DNA of 64,000 nt from CAZABC01 sp964483405 (GCA_964483405.1 CAZABC010000012.1:1-64000), one strand, 5' to 3'; positions 8,119 through 18,587 are shown, numbered from the stretch's first letter. A program made the numbers and translations. Notes: generated from the sequence alone by a model not told the origin.

Positions 8119-9531
8119 TCAGCCCGCGAGCTTCTCGGCGTTCTCGCGAACGTCGTCGATCGTGCCGGCGAGGAAGAACGCCTGCTCCGGCAGCGTGTCG
8201 GCCTTGCCCTCGAGGATCTCCTTGAACGAGGCGACCGTGTCGCGGATCGGCACGTACTTGCCGCTCCGGCCGGTGAAGACCTCGGCGACGAAGAACGGCT
8301 GGCTCATGAACCGCTGCAGGCGGCGGGCCCGGGCGACCGTCGCCTTGTCCTCCTCGGACAGCTCGTCGATGCCGAGGATGGCGATGATGTCCTGGAGGTC
8401 GCGGTAGCGCTGGAGGACCCGCTGCGTCTCGCGGGCGACCTCGTAGTGCTCGGCCCCGACCACGAGCGGGTCGAGGACCCGCGAGGTCGAGGTCAGCGGG
8501 TCGACCGCCGGGTAGATGCCGAGCTCGGCGATGCTCCGCTCGAGGCGGATCGTCGAGTCGAGGTGGCCGAAGGTCGTCGCCGGCGCGGGGTCGGTGTAGT
8601 CGTCGGCCGGGACGTAGACCGCCTGGAGCGAGGTGATCGAGCCCTGCTTGGTCGAGGTGATCCGCTCCTGGAGCGCCGCCATCTCGGTCGCCAGGTTCGG
8701 CTGGTAGCCGACCGCCGACGGCATCCGGCCGAGCAGCGCCGACACCTCCGACCCGGCCTGGGTGAACCGGAAGATGTTGTCGATGAAGAGAAGGACGTCG
8801 CGGCCCTCCTGGTCGCGGAAGTACTCGGCCATCGTCAGGCCGGTCAGGCCGACCCGCTGGCGGGCGCCGGGCGGCTCGTTCATCTGGCCGAAGACGAAGG
8901 CGGTCTTGGCGATGACGCCCGAGTCGGTCATCTCCTTGATGAGGTCGTTGCCCTCGCGGCTCCGCTCGCCGACGCCGGCGAAGACGGACACGCCCGAGTG
9001 CTCCTGGGCGACGTTCCGGATGAGCTCCTGGATGATGACCGTCTTGCCGACGCCGGCGCCGCCGAAGATGCCGACCTTGCCGCCCTTCTTGAACGGGCAG
9101 ATGAGGTCGATGACCTTGAGCCCGGTCTCGAAGACCTCGACCTCGGTCGACTGCTGGTCGAAGGCGGGCGCCGCGCGGTGGATCGGGAGGGTCACCGACC
9201 GGTCGACGACGCCCTTGCCGTCGATCGGCTTGCCCAGGACGTCGAATACCCGTCCGAGGGTCACCTCGCCGACTGGCACGCTGATCGGGGCGCCGGTGTC
9301 GCGGGCGACGACGCCCCGGGCCAGACCGTCGGTCGTCGTCATCGCGACCGACCGGACCCAGTTGTTGCCGAGGTGCTGCTGGACCTCGCAGGTGAGCGGA
9401 TCCTGCCCCGGGCGCTCGAGCTCGACGGCGTTGTAGATGGCCGGCAGCTCGCCGGCGGGGAACTCGATGTCGACGACGGGTCCGGTGATCTGGATCACGC
9501 GGCCGGTCGCGGTCGGGGCGGCGGTCGCCAT
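8119..9531 (-). CDS. atpD: F1Fo ATP synthase beta subunit
   Basis: Catalytic F1 subunit that makes ATP from ADP and phosphate. Walker A is GGAGVGKT at residues 157-164; the catalytic Glu region (GVGERSREGNDL), Walker B (VLLFIDNIFRFTQAGSEVSALLGR region) and the DELSEEDK segment near the C-terminus are intact. Length 470 is typical. It follows atpG by 29 bases with a GGAGGA-type ribosome binding site (complement of 9542-9549) and precedes atpC by four bases. Confidence 0.98.
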   Translation of the reverse strand: MATAAPTATGRVIQITGPVVDIEFPAGELPAIYNAVELERPGQDPLTCEVQQHLGNNWVRSVAMTTTDGLARGVVARDTGAPISVPVGEVTLGRVFDVLGKPIDGKGVVDRSVTLPIHRAAPAFDQQSTEVEVFETGLKVIDLICPFKKGGKVGIFGGAGVGKTVIIQELIRNVAQEHSGVSVFAGVGERSREGNDLIKEMTDSGVIAKTAFVFGQMNEPPGARQRVGLTGLTMAEYFRDQEGRDVLLFIDNIFRFTQAGSEVSALLGRMPSAVGYQPNLATEMAALQERITSTKQGSITSLQAVYVPADDYTDPAPATTFGHLDSTIRLERSIAELGIYPAVDPLTSTSRVLDPLVVGAEHYEVARETQRVLQRYRDLQDIIAILGIDELSEEDKATVARARRLQRFMSQPFFVAEVFTGRSGKYVPIRDTVASFKEILEGKADTLPEQAFFLAGTIDDVRENAEKLAG

Positions 9532-9560
9532 CGTGGTCGGGTCCTCCTGGTGGTCGGGCG

Positions 9561-10412
9561 TCAGCGCGCCTGGGCGCCCGACGCGATCTCGATCATCTCG
9601 CGGGTGATGTTCGCCTGGCGAACCTTGTTGTAGGCGAGGGTGAGGTCCTCGATGAGGTCCTCGGCATTCTCGGTCGCGTTCTTCATGGCGACCATCCGGC
9701 TCGACTCCTCGGACGCCTTGGCCTCGAGGACCGCCTGGTAGAGGCGGGTCGCGACGTACCGCGGCAGGAGCTGCTCGAGGACGGCGCCGGGCGACGGCTC
9801 GAAGATGAACTGGCCGCCGGGGATCCCGGTCGTGTCGGCCGTCGGGCGGATCGGCAGGAGCCCGTCGAGCTGCGGCCGCTGGACGAGGGTGGAGACGAAG
9901 CGCGAGTAGATGATGTCGACCTGCGCGTAGGTCCCGCCGATGAAGTCCTCGGTGATGAGGCGGGCGAGCGGCAGGACGTCGGCGAACTGGGGCCGGTCGC
10001 CGAAGCCGGCGAAATGGGCCTCGATCGGCACCCTCGCCCGGCGCATCGCGTCGCGGCCCTTCCGGCCGACCGTCGCGAGGGTCAGGTCGCCCTGGTGCTC
10101 GGTGATCGTCTTCGCCGCGAAGCGGATGACGTTCGTGTTGAGCGGTCCGGCCAGCCCGCGGTCGGTCGTGATGAGGACGATGAGCCGCTTGCCGCTCTCG
10201 CGGTCGGCGAAGAGCGGGTGGTCCTCCTCGCCGAGGACGGTCGCGAGGTCGGCGAGGACCTCGTCGATCTTCTCGCTGTAGGGCCGGGCGGCGAGCGTCG
10301 AGTCCTGGGCGCGCTTCAGCTTCGACGCCGCGACGAACTGCATCGCCCGGGTGATCTGCTTGATGTTCTTGACGGCGCCGATCCGCCGCCGGATATCCCG
10401 CTGACTAGCCAC
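9561..10412 (-). CDS. atpG: F1Fo ATP synthase gamma subunit
   Basis: Rotor shaft of F1. The N-terminal helix (RDIRRRIGAVKNIKQITRAMQFVAASK) and C-terminal helix (MKNATENAEDLIEDLTLAYNKVRQANITREMIEIASGA) that make the coiled coil match the family, and 283 residues is the usual length. The start is GTG. It is separated from atpA by an unusually long 155-base spacer. Confidence 0.96.
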   Translation of the reverse strand: MASQRDIRRRIGAVKNIKQITRAMQFVAASKLKRAQDSTLAARPYSEKIDEVLADLATVLGEEDHPLFADRESGKRLIVLITTDRGLAGPLNTNVIRFAAKTITEHQGDLTLATVGRKGRDAMRRARVPIEAHFAGFGDRPQFADVLPLARLITEDFIGGTYAQVDIIYSRFVSTLVQRPQLDGLLPIRPTADTTGIPGGQFIFEPSPGAVLEQLLPRYVATRLYQAVLEAKASEESSRMVAMKNATENAEDLIEDLTLAYNKVRQANITREMIEIASGAQAR

Positions 10413-10567
10413 GTTCCACCATCACCGGCCGCTCCCGTGGTCACACCACGGCGGCGTTGCCCCCTCCGCTCCCTCGCTCACGCACGCTGGAGTGCGCTCG
10501 CTCGGGTGCTCGGGTGCGCCTTGCCGTGGCGCGCCACTGGAGCGGATGCTCGGGTCCATGTCGCCGC
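10413..10567 (-). other. Long atpA-atpG intergenic spacer with hairpin and degenerate repeats
   Basis: Other gaps in this atp operon are between overlap and about 60 bases; this one is 155. It holds a perfect 7-bp stem with a 3-base loop (10435-10441 with 10445-10451) just upstream of atpG, and short degenerate direct repeats around 10490-10555 sharing CTGGAG and GCTCGGGTG. No ORF or promoter is convincing. A transcript-processing or attenuation element that sets atpA to atpG stoichiometry is possible but is inference. Confidence 0.5.
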
Positions 10568-12103
<1,536 letters not shown>

Positions 12104-12132
12104 GGGTCCTCCGTCGGGGCCCGCGGGCGGGG

Positions 12133-12789
12133 CTAGGCGCCCGTGCCGTGGGTCTGGCGGCTGCCCGCCAGGAGCTGGGAGCGGAGCCGCTCGAGGCGGC
12201 CCCGGATGCTGGCGTCGAGGAGCCGGTCGCCGACCCGGACGGTCAGCCCGCCGAGCAGGGCGGGATCGACCTCGGTCGAGAGCGACACGGCGGTCCCGGT
12301 CATCGACTCGACGTGGGCCTGGACGGCCGCGGTCTGGTCGGCTGACAGGGGGGCGGCGCTCGTCACGAGGGCCGTGACGATGCCGCGATCGCGGTCGAGC
12401 AGCCGCCGGTACTCGGCGGCGATGGCCGGGACGAGCCCGGCGCGGCGGCGGGCGACGAGCGTCGCGATCAGGTTACCGAGCTGGCCCGCGACGGGTGCCC
12501 GGACCGCACCGCGGACGACGTCGGCCGTCGCCCGCAGCGAGCGGCGGCCGACGAGGAAGCCCTCGACCATCTCGGCGAGGGCCTCCGCGCCGAGCGCGGC
12601 CCGGACCGCCCGGAGACGATCCTCGGTCGGGATCGCCGGGTTGCCGACGATCCGGAGGACCTCCTCCTGGCCGAGGACGTGCCCCGCCGCGTCGAGCGCG
12701 ACGGCCCAGGCGTCCTCGGTCCCGTCGCGCCGGGCGATCTCGTAGACGGCCTCGGCGTAGCGGCGGGCGGACGTGCTCGGTCGGGCCAT
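12133..12789 (-). CDS. atpH: F1Fo ATP synthase delta subunit
   Basis: Peripheral-stalk subunit that links F1 to subunit b (OSCP homologue). Diagnostic N-terminal helix SARRYAEAVYEIARRDG and the C-terminal segment VDPALLGGLTVRVGDRLLDASIRGRLERL, the OSCP family signature, are present. At 218 residues it is somewhat longer than the usual 175-185. Start and the atpF stop overlap by one base (TGATG). Confidence 0.93.
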   Translation of the reverse strand: MARPSTSARRYAEAVYEIARRDGTEDAWAVALDAAGHVLGQEEVLRIVGNPAIPTEDRLRAVRAALGAEALAEMVEGFLVGRRSLRATADVVRGAVRAPVAGQLGNLIATLVARRRAGLVPAIAAEYRRLLDRDRGIVTALVTSAAPLSADQTAAVQAHVESMTGTAVSLSTEVDPALLGGLTVRVGDRLLDASIRGRLERLRSQLLAGSRQTHGTGA

Positions 12790-13367
12790 CAGGCGTCGCG
12801 ACCCCCGCCGCTCGCGGACCCGGCGAGGAACTCCTCGACGAGGCGGCGCTGGCGGTCGCCGGTCATCGACTCGCCGACGACGCGGCCGGCGGCCTGGAGG
12901 GCGAGATCGGCCACCTCGGCGCGGAGATCGGCGATCGCCCGATGCTTCTCGGCCTCGATGTCGGCCGCGGCCCGGGTCCGCATCCGCTCGAGCTCGAGCC
13001 GCGTGGCGGCGATGTCGGCCTCCCGGCTCTCCTGGGCGACCTTCTGGGAGCGGGCGAGGATCTCGTTCGCCTCGCGCCGAGCCTCGGCCAGCGTGGCCAG
13101 GCGCTCCTGCTCGGCGCTCTCGCGGTCCCGGCGGGCCTGATCCGCGTCCCTGAGCCCCTGCTCGATCCGGTCACGCCGCTCGTCGAGGATCCGTGTCAGC
13201 GGGCCCCAGGCGAAGTAGGTGATGACGAAGAAGAAGAACAGGAAGTTCAGCGACGAGACGAGGATCCAGAAGATGTTGAGCTGGAAGCCGCCGGATTCGC
13301 CCTCGGCCTCGGCGGCCAGGCGGACGACGTCGGCGGCAACGCCACCGACGACGGCGAGCAGATCCAC
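12789..13367 (-). CDS. atpF: F1Fo ATP synthase b subunit
   Basis: Peripheral stalk. A 27-residue N-terminal lead precedes a single membrane helix (about residues 30-52, NIFWILVSSLNFLFFFFVITYF), then a long charged coiled coil (RRDRIEQGLRDADQARRDRE onward) to the C-terminus. Length 192 fits a bacterial b subunit of the longer type. Only one b gene is visible, so the enzyme probably uses a b homodimer. Confidence 0.94.
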   Translation of the reverse strand: MDLLAVVGGVAADVVRLAAEAEGESGGFQLNIFWILVSSLNFLFFFFVITYFAWGPLTRILDERRDRIEQGLRDADQARRDRESAEQERLATLAEARREANEILARSQKVAQESREADIAATRLELERMRTRAAADIEAEKHRAIADLRAEVADLALQAAGRVVGESMTGDRQRRLVEEFLAGSASGGGRDA

Positions 13368-13388
13368 GATCGTCTCCGGTGCCCGCGC

Positions 13389-13613
13389 CTAGGCCGCGGC
13401 CGGGCTGAGGAAGATCGCGAGGAGGCCGACGACGACCGCGAGGACGCCGAGGCCTTCGGCGAACGCGGCGCCGAGGATGAACTGGAGGCGCATCTGGCCG
13501 GCGGCATCGGGGTTGCGACCGATCGCCGAGTTCGTCATGCCGGTCAGGATGCCGATGCCGATGCCGGGGCCGATGACGCCGAGCGCCGCGAGGCCAGCTC
13601 CGAGCAGTTCCAT
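13389..13613 (-). CDS. atpE: F1Fo ATP synthase c subunit (proton type)
   Basis: Rotor-ring proteolipid of 74 residues forming two membrane helices around a polar RNPDA loop. The first helix has the GxGIGIG packing motif; the second carries the ion-binding glutamate in AFAEGLG. The Gln and the Glu-Ser pair that define sodium-binding rings are absent, so proton coupling is the better prediction. A GGAGG ribosome binding site lies just upstream of the ATG (complement of 13624-13628), fitting the high expression needed for the ring. Confidence 0.95.
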   Translation of the reverse strand: MELLGAGLAALGVIGPGIGIGILTGMTNSAIGRNPDAAGQMRLQFILGAAFAEGLGVLAVVVGLLAIFLSPAAA

Positions 13614-13671
13614 GTCGTTCCGTTCCTCCTATCGGTCCCGGCGCCCGCCGGGACGGTTGGGCCGATGTGGG

Positions 13672-14724
13672 TCAGGCGTGCGCCGCCTCGGCCACGTCAT
13701 GGGCCGGGTCGGCGAGCCCGCGCGCGGCCTCCTCGGCGGGCGCATGGTGCTCCTCGTCATGATGCGGCCCCTCGATCGCGAGGAGCGTGAACATGAGGGT
13801 GAGGAGGCTGAAGATGAGGGCCTGGACGACGTTGAGGATGACCTCCAGGCCATAGATCGCGATCGGGATGATCGCGAAGGTGAGCGCGGTGACGACGCCG
13901 AGGGCGACCTCGCCCCCGTAGATGTTGCCGAAGAGCCGCATCGCCAGCGTGAGCGGCTTGATGAACTCGAGCAGGAACTCGATGATCCCGACGAACATCC
14001 CGATGATCCCGGCGCCGATCCCCTTCCGGAACTCGCCGAGCGGGAAGAACTTGCCGAGGTAGCCACCGACCCCGAGCGAGCGGACGCCCTCGAAGTGGAA
14101 GACGACGAAGCTGACGAGGGCGAGCCCGACGGTGATGTTCACGTCGCTCGTCGGCGCCCGCAGCAGCTCGACCTTGCCGATGACCGGCATCAGGCCGCTC
14201 CAGTTGCAGAACAGGATGTAGACGAAGAGCGAGGCGAAGAGCGGGACGTAGCGCTTCGCGGCCGGGCCGCCGATCCCCTCGGCGAACGAGTAGAGGCCGC
14301 CGAAGAGCGCCTCGATCGCGTTCTGGCCGGGTCCGGGCCGCATCGAGAGGCGCCGGGTCATGAGGATCGCGAGGGTGAGCAGGACGGCGATGATGATCCA
14401 GCTCGTCAGGATCGTCGACGAGATCGAGACATCCCAGACGACGAGGCCCTCGGGCGGGTGATGGCCGGCCGGCCAGACGACGTGCGGCGCGACGGGCTCG
14501 AGGTTCTTGGCGATGGCGTCGGCGGGGAAGGCGAAGTCGCCGCCCTCCTCGGCGGCCGGCGGGCCGACGACGAGGATGAGCGCGATGTCGATCGCGAGGA
14601 CGGCGACCATGGCGAGGATGATCGGCCGGAAGCCGCGCCGCCGCTTCTGCGCCTCGACCTCGATCGCGATCGGGTCGTTCGCGACCGCCTCGGTCCCGTT
14701 CGTCACGCGGGGGTCACTCCACAC
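13672..14724 (-). CDS. atpB: F1Fo ATP synthase a subunit
   Basis: Stator half-channel subunit. At 350 residues it has an unusually long N-terminal part: a helix near residues 35-55, then about 60 residues of external domain before the channel helices. The essential arginine is in LTLAMRLFGNIYGGEVAL. The His/Glu-rich C-terminal tail after residue 320 (HHDEEHHAPAEEAARG) is non-standard. It ends 58 bases before atpE. Confidence 0.94.
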   Translation of the reverse strand: MWSDPRVTNGTEAVANDPIAIEVEAQKRRRGFRPIILAMVAVLAIDIALILVVGPPAAEEGGDFAFPADAIAKNLEPVAPHVVWPAGHHPPEGLVVWDVSISSTILTSWIIIAVLLTLAILMTRRLSMRPGPGQNAIEALFGGLYSFAEGIGGPAAKRYVPLFASLFVYILFCNWSGLMPVIGKVELLRAPTSDVNITVGLALVSFVVFHFEGVRSLGVGGYLGKFFPLGEFRKGIGAGIIGMFVGIIEFLLEFIKPLTLAMRLFGNIYGGEVALGVVTALTFAIIPIAIYGLEVILNVVQALIFSLLTLMFTLLAIEGPHHDEEHHAPAEEAARGLADPAHDVAEAAHA

Positions 14725-14751
14725 ACATAGCGACGCGGCGTCTCCGCCGCG

Positions 14752-14973
14752 TCATCCGAACCTGGCCATGAACCGCGAGATCAGGCGGTAGACGACCAGT
14801 CCTCCGAGCGCCAGCCCCCCGAACAGGCCGACCATCGCGAAGACGGGGAGCGTCCCCAGCTGTCGGTCCAGCCGATACCCGGCGAGCACGCAGCCGAGGA
14901 TCGTGACGAGGAGGACGAGGCCGATCTCGGTGAAGAGGGCGAGATAGGCTCCGACCTGGCCGGTCTCGTTCAC
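14752..14973 (-). CDS. atpI: AtpI/AtpZ-family small ATP synthase membrane protein
   Basis: A 73-residue protein with two membrane helices (about residues 12-30 and 42-63) and a basic loop with YRLDRQLGT between them, matching the AtpZ/AtpI family encoded first in many atp operons. Roles proposed for relatives are help in c-ring assembly and Mg/Ca transport. The GTG start is preceded by an AGGAG ribosome binding site at 14978-14982 (complement). Being first after the promoter, it marks the start of the atp operon. The symbol is given by position; family assignment to AtpI versus AtpZ is not settled. Confidence 0.7.
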   Translation of the reverse strand: MNETGQVGAYLALFTEIGLVLLVTILGCVLAGYRLDRQLGTLPVFAMVGLFGGLALGGLVVYRLISRFMARFG

Positions 14974-14998
14974 GGGACTCCTAGGCGAGCGCGGCGGG

Positions 14999-15007
14999 AG
15001 TATACCA
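14999..15007 (-). promoter_or_regulatory. Extended -10 promoter for the atp operon
   Basis: On the minus strand the sequence reads TGGTATACT, an extended -10 (TGn plus TATACT), about 25 bases before the atpI GTG. No good -35 is seen at 16-18 bases. The same TATACT hexamer recurs at other promoter positions in the window. Confidence 0.6.
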
Positions 15008-15066
15008 GACGGTCCCGGGCCGACCGCCGGCGAGGCTCGGCCCGTGACGCCCCGATGATCGATCGC

Positions 15067-16044
15067 CTACGGGCTCGGCGAGGGCTCCGTGGACGGAGGC
15101 GGGCTCGGCGGCGTCGGCGACGGCTCGGGGCTCGGCGGCGTCGGCGACGGCTCGGGGCTCGGGCTCGGGCTCGGCTCGGGGCTTGGCGAGGCCGACCCGT
15201 CCGGTGAGGCGCTCGGCGACGGCTCGGGAGATCCGCTCGGCTCGGTGGACGGGGAGGCGGACGGCGTCGCCGACGGGATCGGGGACGCGCCGGGGGTCGG
15301 GGTCGGGCGCGGCGTCGGGCGCGGCGTGGGCCTGGCCGTCGTCCCCGGGGTCGACGTCGCGCCGGCCGAGGCCGACGGCGCCGCGGAGGCCGACGGGTCG
15401 GTCGATGGCGATGCCTCGGGCAGGGGGCTCGCGTCCGCGCTCGCGGTCATCGTCGGCTCCGGCGACGCCTCGTCGGTCGGGGCCGGAGCGGCGGGCGTGA
15501 CCGCGCCCTGGTCGGGCGACGACGGGGCCCCGGTCGCACCGAGGACGCCCTGGTCGGGCCCGCGCGGCAGGAGGGCGATGGCGAGGACGACCGCGGCGGC
15601 GATCCCGAGCACCGCCAGCGTGTCGCGGCGGAGCCGGTCACGGGCCGCGTCGGGGGGCCGGACGGGGATCGGCGGCGGGCCGCTTAGCGCGGGCCCGACC
15701 GTCCCGGACACGACCAGGCGGGTCGGTCGCACGGGGACCGGCGGCCCGGTCGGGACTGCCGCCGGGGGCGCCTCGTCCTCCGGCTCGGCGAGGCCGGTGT
15801 CCCGGCCGAGCAGTCGGCGGACGACGTACATCCCGACCGAGGCGTCGACGACGGCCACGATCCGCGCCAGCAGCCGGCTGCCGGGGACGGGCGGCCGGGC
15901 CGCCGCGCCTCGCCAGCGGAGCTCGTGGACGAGGACGAAGATCGCGACCGCCAGGGCCACCAGGAGGATGACGACGAGGACGAGCTGGGCCAACGGACCG
16001 GGTCCCTCCGCGGGGGCCGCGCGCGCCCCCTGCCTGGCGGGCAT
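15067..16044 (-). CDS. Unrecognised two-helix membrane protein with Pro/Ser/Thr-rich tail
   Basis: I do not recognise a family for this 325-residue protein. A short N-terminus is followed by a membrane helix (about 17-39), a Pro-rich cytoplasmic-type linker of about 100 residues, a second helix (about 143-162), and then 160 residues made almost only of Pro, Ser, Thr, Ala, Glu and Gly. The tail repeats PSP, PTP and SPEPSPTPP units and is partly encoded by a 27-bp tandem duplication (15101-15154). By topology the tail may span or contact the wall and be glycosylated. It lies between the GlcNAc-1-P transferase and the atp promoter. Confidence 0.65.
   Translation of the reverse strand: MPARQGARAAPAEGPGPLAQLVLVVILLVALAVAIFVLVHELRWRGAAARPPVPGSRLLARIVAVVDASVGMYVVRRLLGRDTGLAEPEDEAPPAAVPTGPPVPVRPTRLVVSGTVGPALSGPPPIPVRPPDAARDRLRRDTLAVLGIAAAVVLAIALLPRGPDQGVLGATGAPSSPDQGAVTPAAPAPTDEASPEPTMTASADASPLPEASPSTDPSASAAPSASAGATSTPGTTARPTPRPTPRPTPTPGASPIPSATPSASPSTEPSGSPEPSPSASPDGSASPSPEPSPSPSPEPSPTPPSPEPSPTPPSPPPSTEPSPSP
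15101..15154. repeat. 27-bp tandem duplication in the Pro-rich tail
   Basis: Two near-identical 27-bp copies begin at 15101 and 15128 and encode EPSPTPPSP twice. This suggests growth of the tail by slippage. Confidence 0.75.
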
Positions 16045-16066
16045 CGTAGCAGCAGAGCCGCCGCGA

Positions 16067-16110
16067 CCGAGCGGCTGCGGGCCGAGCGGCTGCGGGCCGA
16101 GCGGCGTCGG
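16067..16110. repeat. 15-bp tandem repeat, about 2.9 copies
   Basis: The unit CCGAGCGGCTGCGGG begins at 16067, 16082 and 16097 (third copy diverges at its end). It fills the short gap between the Pro-rich protein start and the stop of the glycosyltransferase. Confidence 0.8.
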
Positions 16111-17262
16111 CTAGCGACCCGCCTCGCTCGCCTCGTCGTCGCCCGCCGGCCCGGGCGGCTCCGCCGGCTCGTACGACGCAGCCGACAGCTCCTCGGCGAC
16201 GAGCGAGCGCCGGGCGAGGATGAAGAGGCCGATCCCGAACAGGACGAACAGGCCGAGGAACGCGTAGACCTGGCCGGTCCCCGACAGGAGCAGCGAGAGG
16301 ATCGCGAGACCGCCGCAGATCGCGTAGATGAGGAGGACCGACTGGGTGTGCGACAGCCCGAGGTCGAGCAGGCGGTGGTGGATGTGGCCCCGGTCCGGGC
16401 TGAACGGCATCCGCCCGCCGGCGAGCCGCCGGACGATGATCCAGAAGGTGTCGAGGATCGGCACCCCGAGGACGAGGAGCGCGACGGCGACCTTCGCCGT
16501 GCCGAGGATCGACAGCAGGGCGAGCGTGTAGCCGAGGAACATCGTCCCGCTCGTCCCGGCGAAGATCGACGCCGGGTGGAAGTTCCAGCGGAGGAACCCG
16601 AGGAGCGCGCCGGCGAGGACGAAGCAGAGCAGCGCGATGTAGGGCTGGCCGACGGTCGTCGTCAGGCTGATGATCCCGAGCGTGACGGCGGCGATCAGCC
16701 CGATCCCCGACGACAGCCCGTCGAGCCCGTCGATGAAGTTGATGCTGTTGATCATCCCGACGATCCAGAAGAGGGTGAAGGCGACGCCGATCCAGCCCTC
16801 GAGCCGGATCGCGCCCGGGCCGAGCGGGTTGTTGATGAAGCCGACGCCGATCCCGAGTGCGACGGCCCAGGCGGCCAGGCCGAACTGGCCGATGAGCTGC
16901 CATCGCGCGCGGACCTGCAGGTAGTCGTCGATGAGGCCGATCATCGCGGCGGCGACCGCCCCGGCGAGCAGGGCGACGAGCTCCGGCCGGTCGAGGAACG
17001 TCGGCAGGGGCAGGAGGTCGAGCTGGCCGTTGACCGCGATCGCGACGAGGGCGACCGTGACGAACGCCGTCACGGTCGCGATGCCGCCGGCGCGGGGGAT
17101 CGGCCGGGTGTTGACCCGGCGTCGGTCGGGGACGTCGACCATGCCGACGGCGATCGCGGCTCGCCGGACGAGCGGCGTCAGGACGAGGGCGAGGAGGGCC
17201 GCGGCGGCGAACCCGACGAGGATGAACGGGATCGCCTCGGCCGCCCCGGGGGCGAGGGTCAC
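16111..17262 (-). CDS. Polyprenyl-phosphate GlcNAc-1-phosphate transferase (MraY/WecA family)
   Basis: Integral membrane enzyme that transfers a HexNAc-1-phosphate from a UDP-sugar to undecaprenyl phosphate, starting wall teichoic-type or O-glycan polymers. The 383-residue protein has about ten helices. Family motifs: the D-D pair in GLIDDYLQVRARWQL, NSINFIDGLDGLSSG, and the C-terminal GHIHHRLLDLG His motif, which resembles WecA/TagO more than MraY. The GTG start overlaps the glyA stop (GTGA). The last 30 residues are acidic and Pro-rich. This gene between glyA and atp is a common order in Gram-positive-type and Chloroflexota genomes. Confidence 0.88.
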   Translation of the reverse strand: MTLAPGAAEAIPFILVGFAAAALLALVLTPLVRRAAIAVGMVDVPDRRRVNTRPIPRAGGIATVTAFVTVALVAIAVNGQLDLLPLPTFLDRPELVALLAGAVAAAMIGLIDDYLQVRARWQLIGQFGLAAWAVALGIGVGFINNPLGPGAIRLEGWIGVAFTLFWIVGMINSINFIDGLDGLSSGIGLIAAVTLGIISLTTTVGQPYIALLCFVLAGALLGFLRWNFHPASIFAGTSGTMFLGYTLALLSILGTAKVAVALLVLGVPILDTFWIIVRRLAGGRMPFSPDRGHIHHRLLDLGLSHTQSVLLIYAICGGLAILSLLLSGTGQVYAFLGLFVLFGIGLFILARRSLVAEELSAASYEPAEPPGPAGDDEASEAGR

Positions 17263-18587
17263 GAGCCGGGCAGGCCGGGCACCGGGAACCTGGCCGCGAT
17301 CGCCCCGGCCTCGGCGGCGAGCCGCGAGCGGACGGCGGGGTCGTCGCGGCCGGCGATCGCCTCGATGAAGATCCGGCCGACCGCCCGCATCTCGTCGGGC
17401 CCGAAGCCGCGGGTCGTCGTCGCCGGCGTCCCGAGCCGGACCCCCGACGAGACGTTCGGCGGGAGCGGGTCGAACGGGATCGCGTTCTTGTTGACCGTGA
17501 CACCGACCTCGTCGAGGATCCGCTCCGCGTCGCGGCCGGACACGCCGAGCGGCGAGACGTCGACGAGGACGAGGTGGTTGTCGGTCCCGCCGGACACGAC
17601 CCGGGCCCCGCCGGCGGCGACCGTATCGGCGAGGACCCCCGCGTTCTCGACGACCCGGCGCTGGTCGGCGCGGAACGACTCGGTCGCGGCGAGCAGGAAG
17701 GCGACCGCCTTGCCGGCGATGACGTGGAGGAGCGGGCCGCCCTGGGTGCCGGGGAAGACCGCCTTGTCGACCGCCGCCGCCAGGCTCGTCTTCACCGTCG
17801 GGAAGCGGGCCCGATCCACCCCCTCGGGGAGCTCGCGGCGGGCGAAGACGAGGCCGCCACGGGCGCCGCGGAGGGTCTTGTGCGTCGTCGTCGTGACGAT
17901 GTCGGCGTGCGGGAAGGGGCTCGGGTGGACGCCCGCCGCGACGAGGCCCGCGATGTGGGCCATGTCGACCATCAGGAGCGCGCCGACGCCGTGGGCGATC
18001 GCCGCCATCCGCTCGAAGTCCCAGGTCCGCGGATACGCCGAGGCGCCGCCGACGATGAGCTTGGGCCGGACCGAGGCGGCCAGCCGGGCGAGCTCGTCGT
18101 AGTCGATCCGCTCGGTCGCCCGGTCGACACCGTACGGGTGGAACCGGTAGAGCCGCCCGCTGAAGTTGACCGGCGAGCCGTGGGTCAGGTGACCGCCGTG
18201 GGCGAGATCCATCCCGAGGACGTCGTCGCCCGGCTCGAGGACGGCGAAATAGGCCGCCATGTTCGCCTGGGCGCCCGAGTGGGGCTGGACGTTGACGTGC
18301 TCCGCGCCCGGGAACAGGGCGAGCGCCCGCGCCTGGGCGAGCCGCTCGGCGACGTCGACGTGCTCGCAGCCGCCGTAGTAGCGCCGGCCGGGGAGGCCCT
18401 CGGCGTACTTGTTCGTCAGCCATGAGCCCTGGGCCTCCATGACCGCCGCGAACGTGTAGTTCTCGGAGGCGATGAGCTCGATGTGCTCGTGCTGGCGGCG
18501 CCGCTCGGCGACCATCGCCGCCCACAGCTCGGGATCAAGCTCGGCGATGCTCGCCCAGGCGATGTCCGCCGCGGGGGAGATGGTCAT
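17259..18587 (-). CDS. glyA: Serine hydroxymethyltransferase
   Basis: PLP enzyme interconverting serine and glycine while charging tetrahydrofolate with a one-carbon unit. The PLP-lysine motif TTTTHKTLRGARGGLVF is in place (Lys about residue 237), as are ENYTFAAVMEAQGSWLTNKYAEGLPG near residues 41-66 and DMAHIAGLVAAGVHP. Length 442 is slightly longer than usual. The ATG overlaps the HAD gene by four bases and the end overlaps the GlcNAc-1-P transferase by four. Confidence 0.97.
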   Translation of the reverse strand: MTISPAADIAWASIAELDPELWAAMVAERRRQHEHIELIASENYTFAAVMEAQGSWLTNKYAEGLPGRRYYGGCEHVDVAERLAQARALALFPGAEHVNVQPHSGAQANMAAYFAVLEPGDDVLGMDLAHGGHLTHGSPVNFSGRLYRFHPYGVDRATERIDYDELARLAASVRPKLIVGGASAYPRTWDFERMAAIAHGVGALLMVDMAHIAGLVAAGVHPSPFPHADIVTTTTHKTLRGARGGLVFARRELPEGVDRARFPTVKTSLAAAVDKAVFPGTQGGPLLHVIAGKAVAFLLAATESFRADQRRVVENAGVLADTVAAGGARVVSGGTDNHLVLVDVSPLGVSGRDAERILDEVGVTVNKNAIPFDPLPPNVSSGVRLGTPATTTRGFGPDEMRAVGRIFIEAIAGRDDPAVRSRLAAEAGAIAARFPVPGLPGS

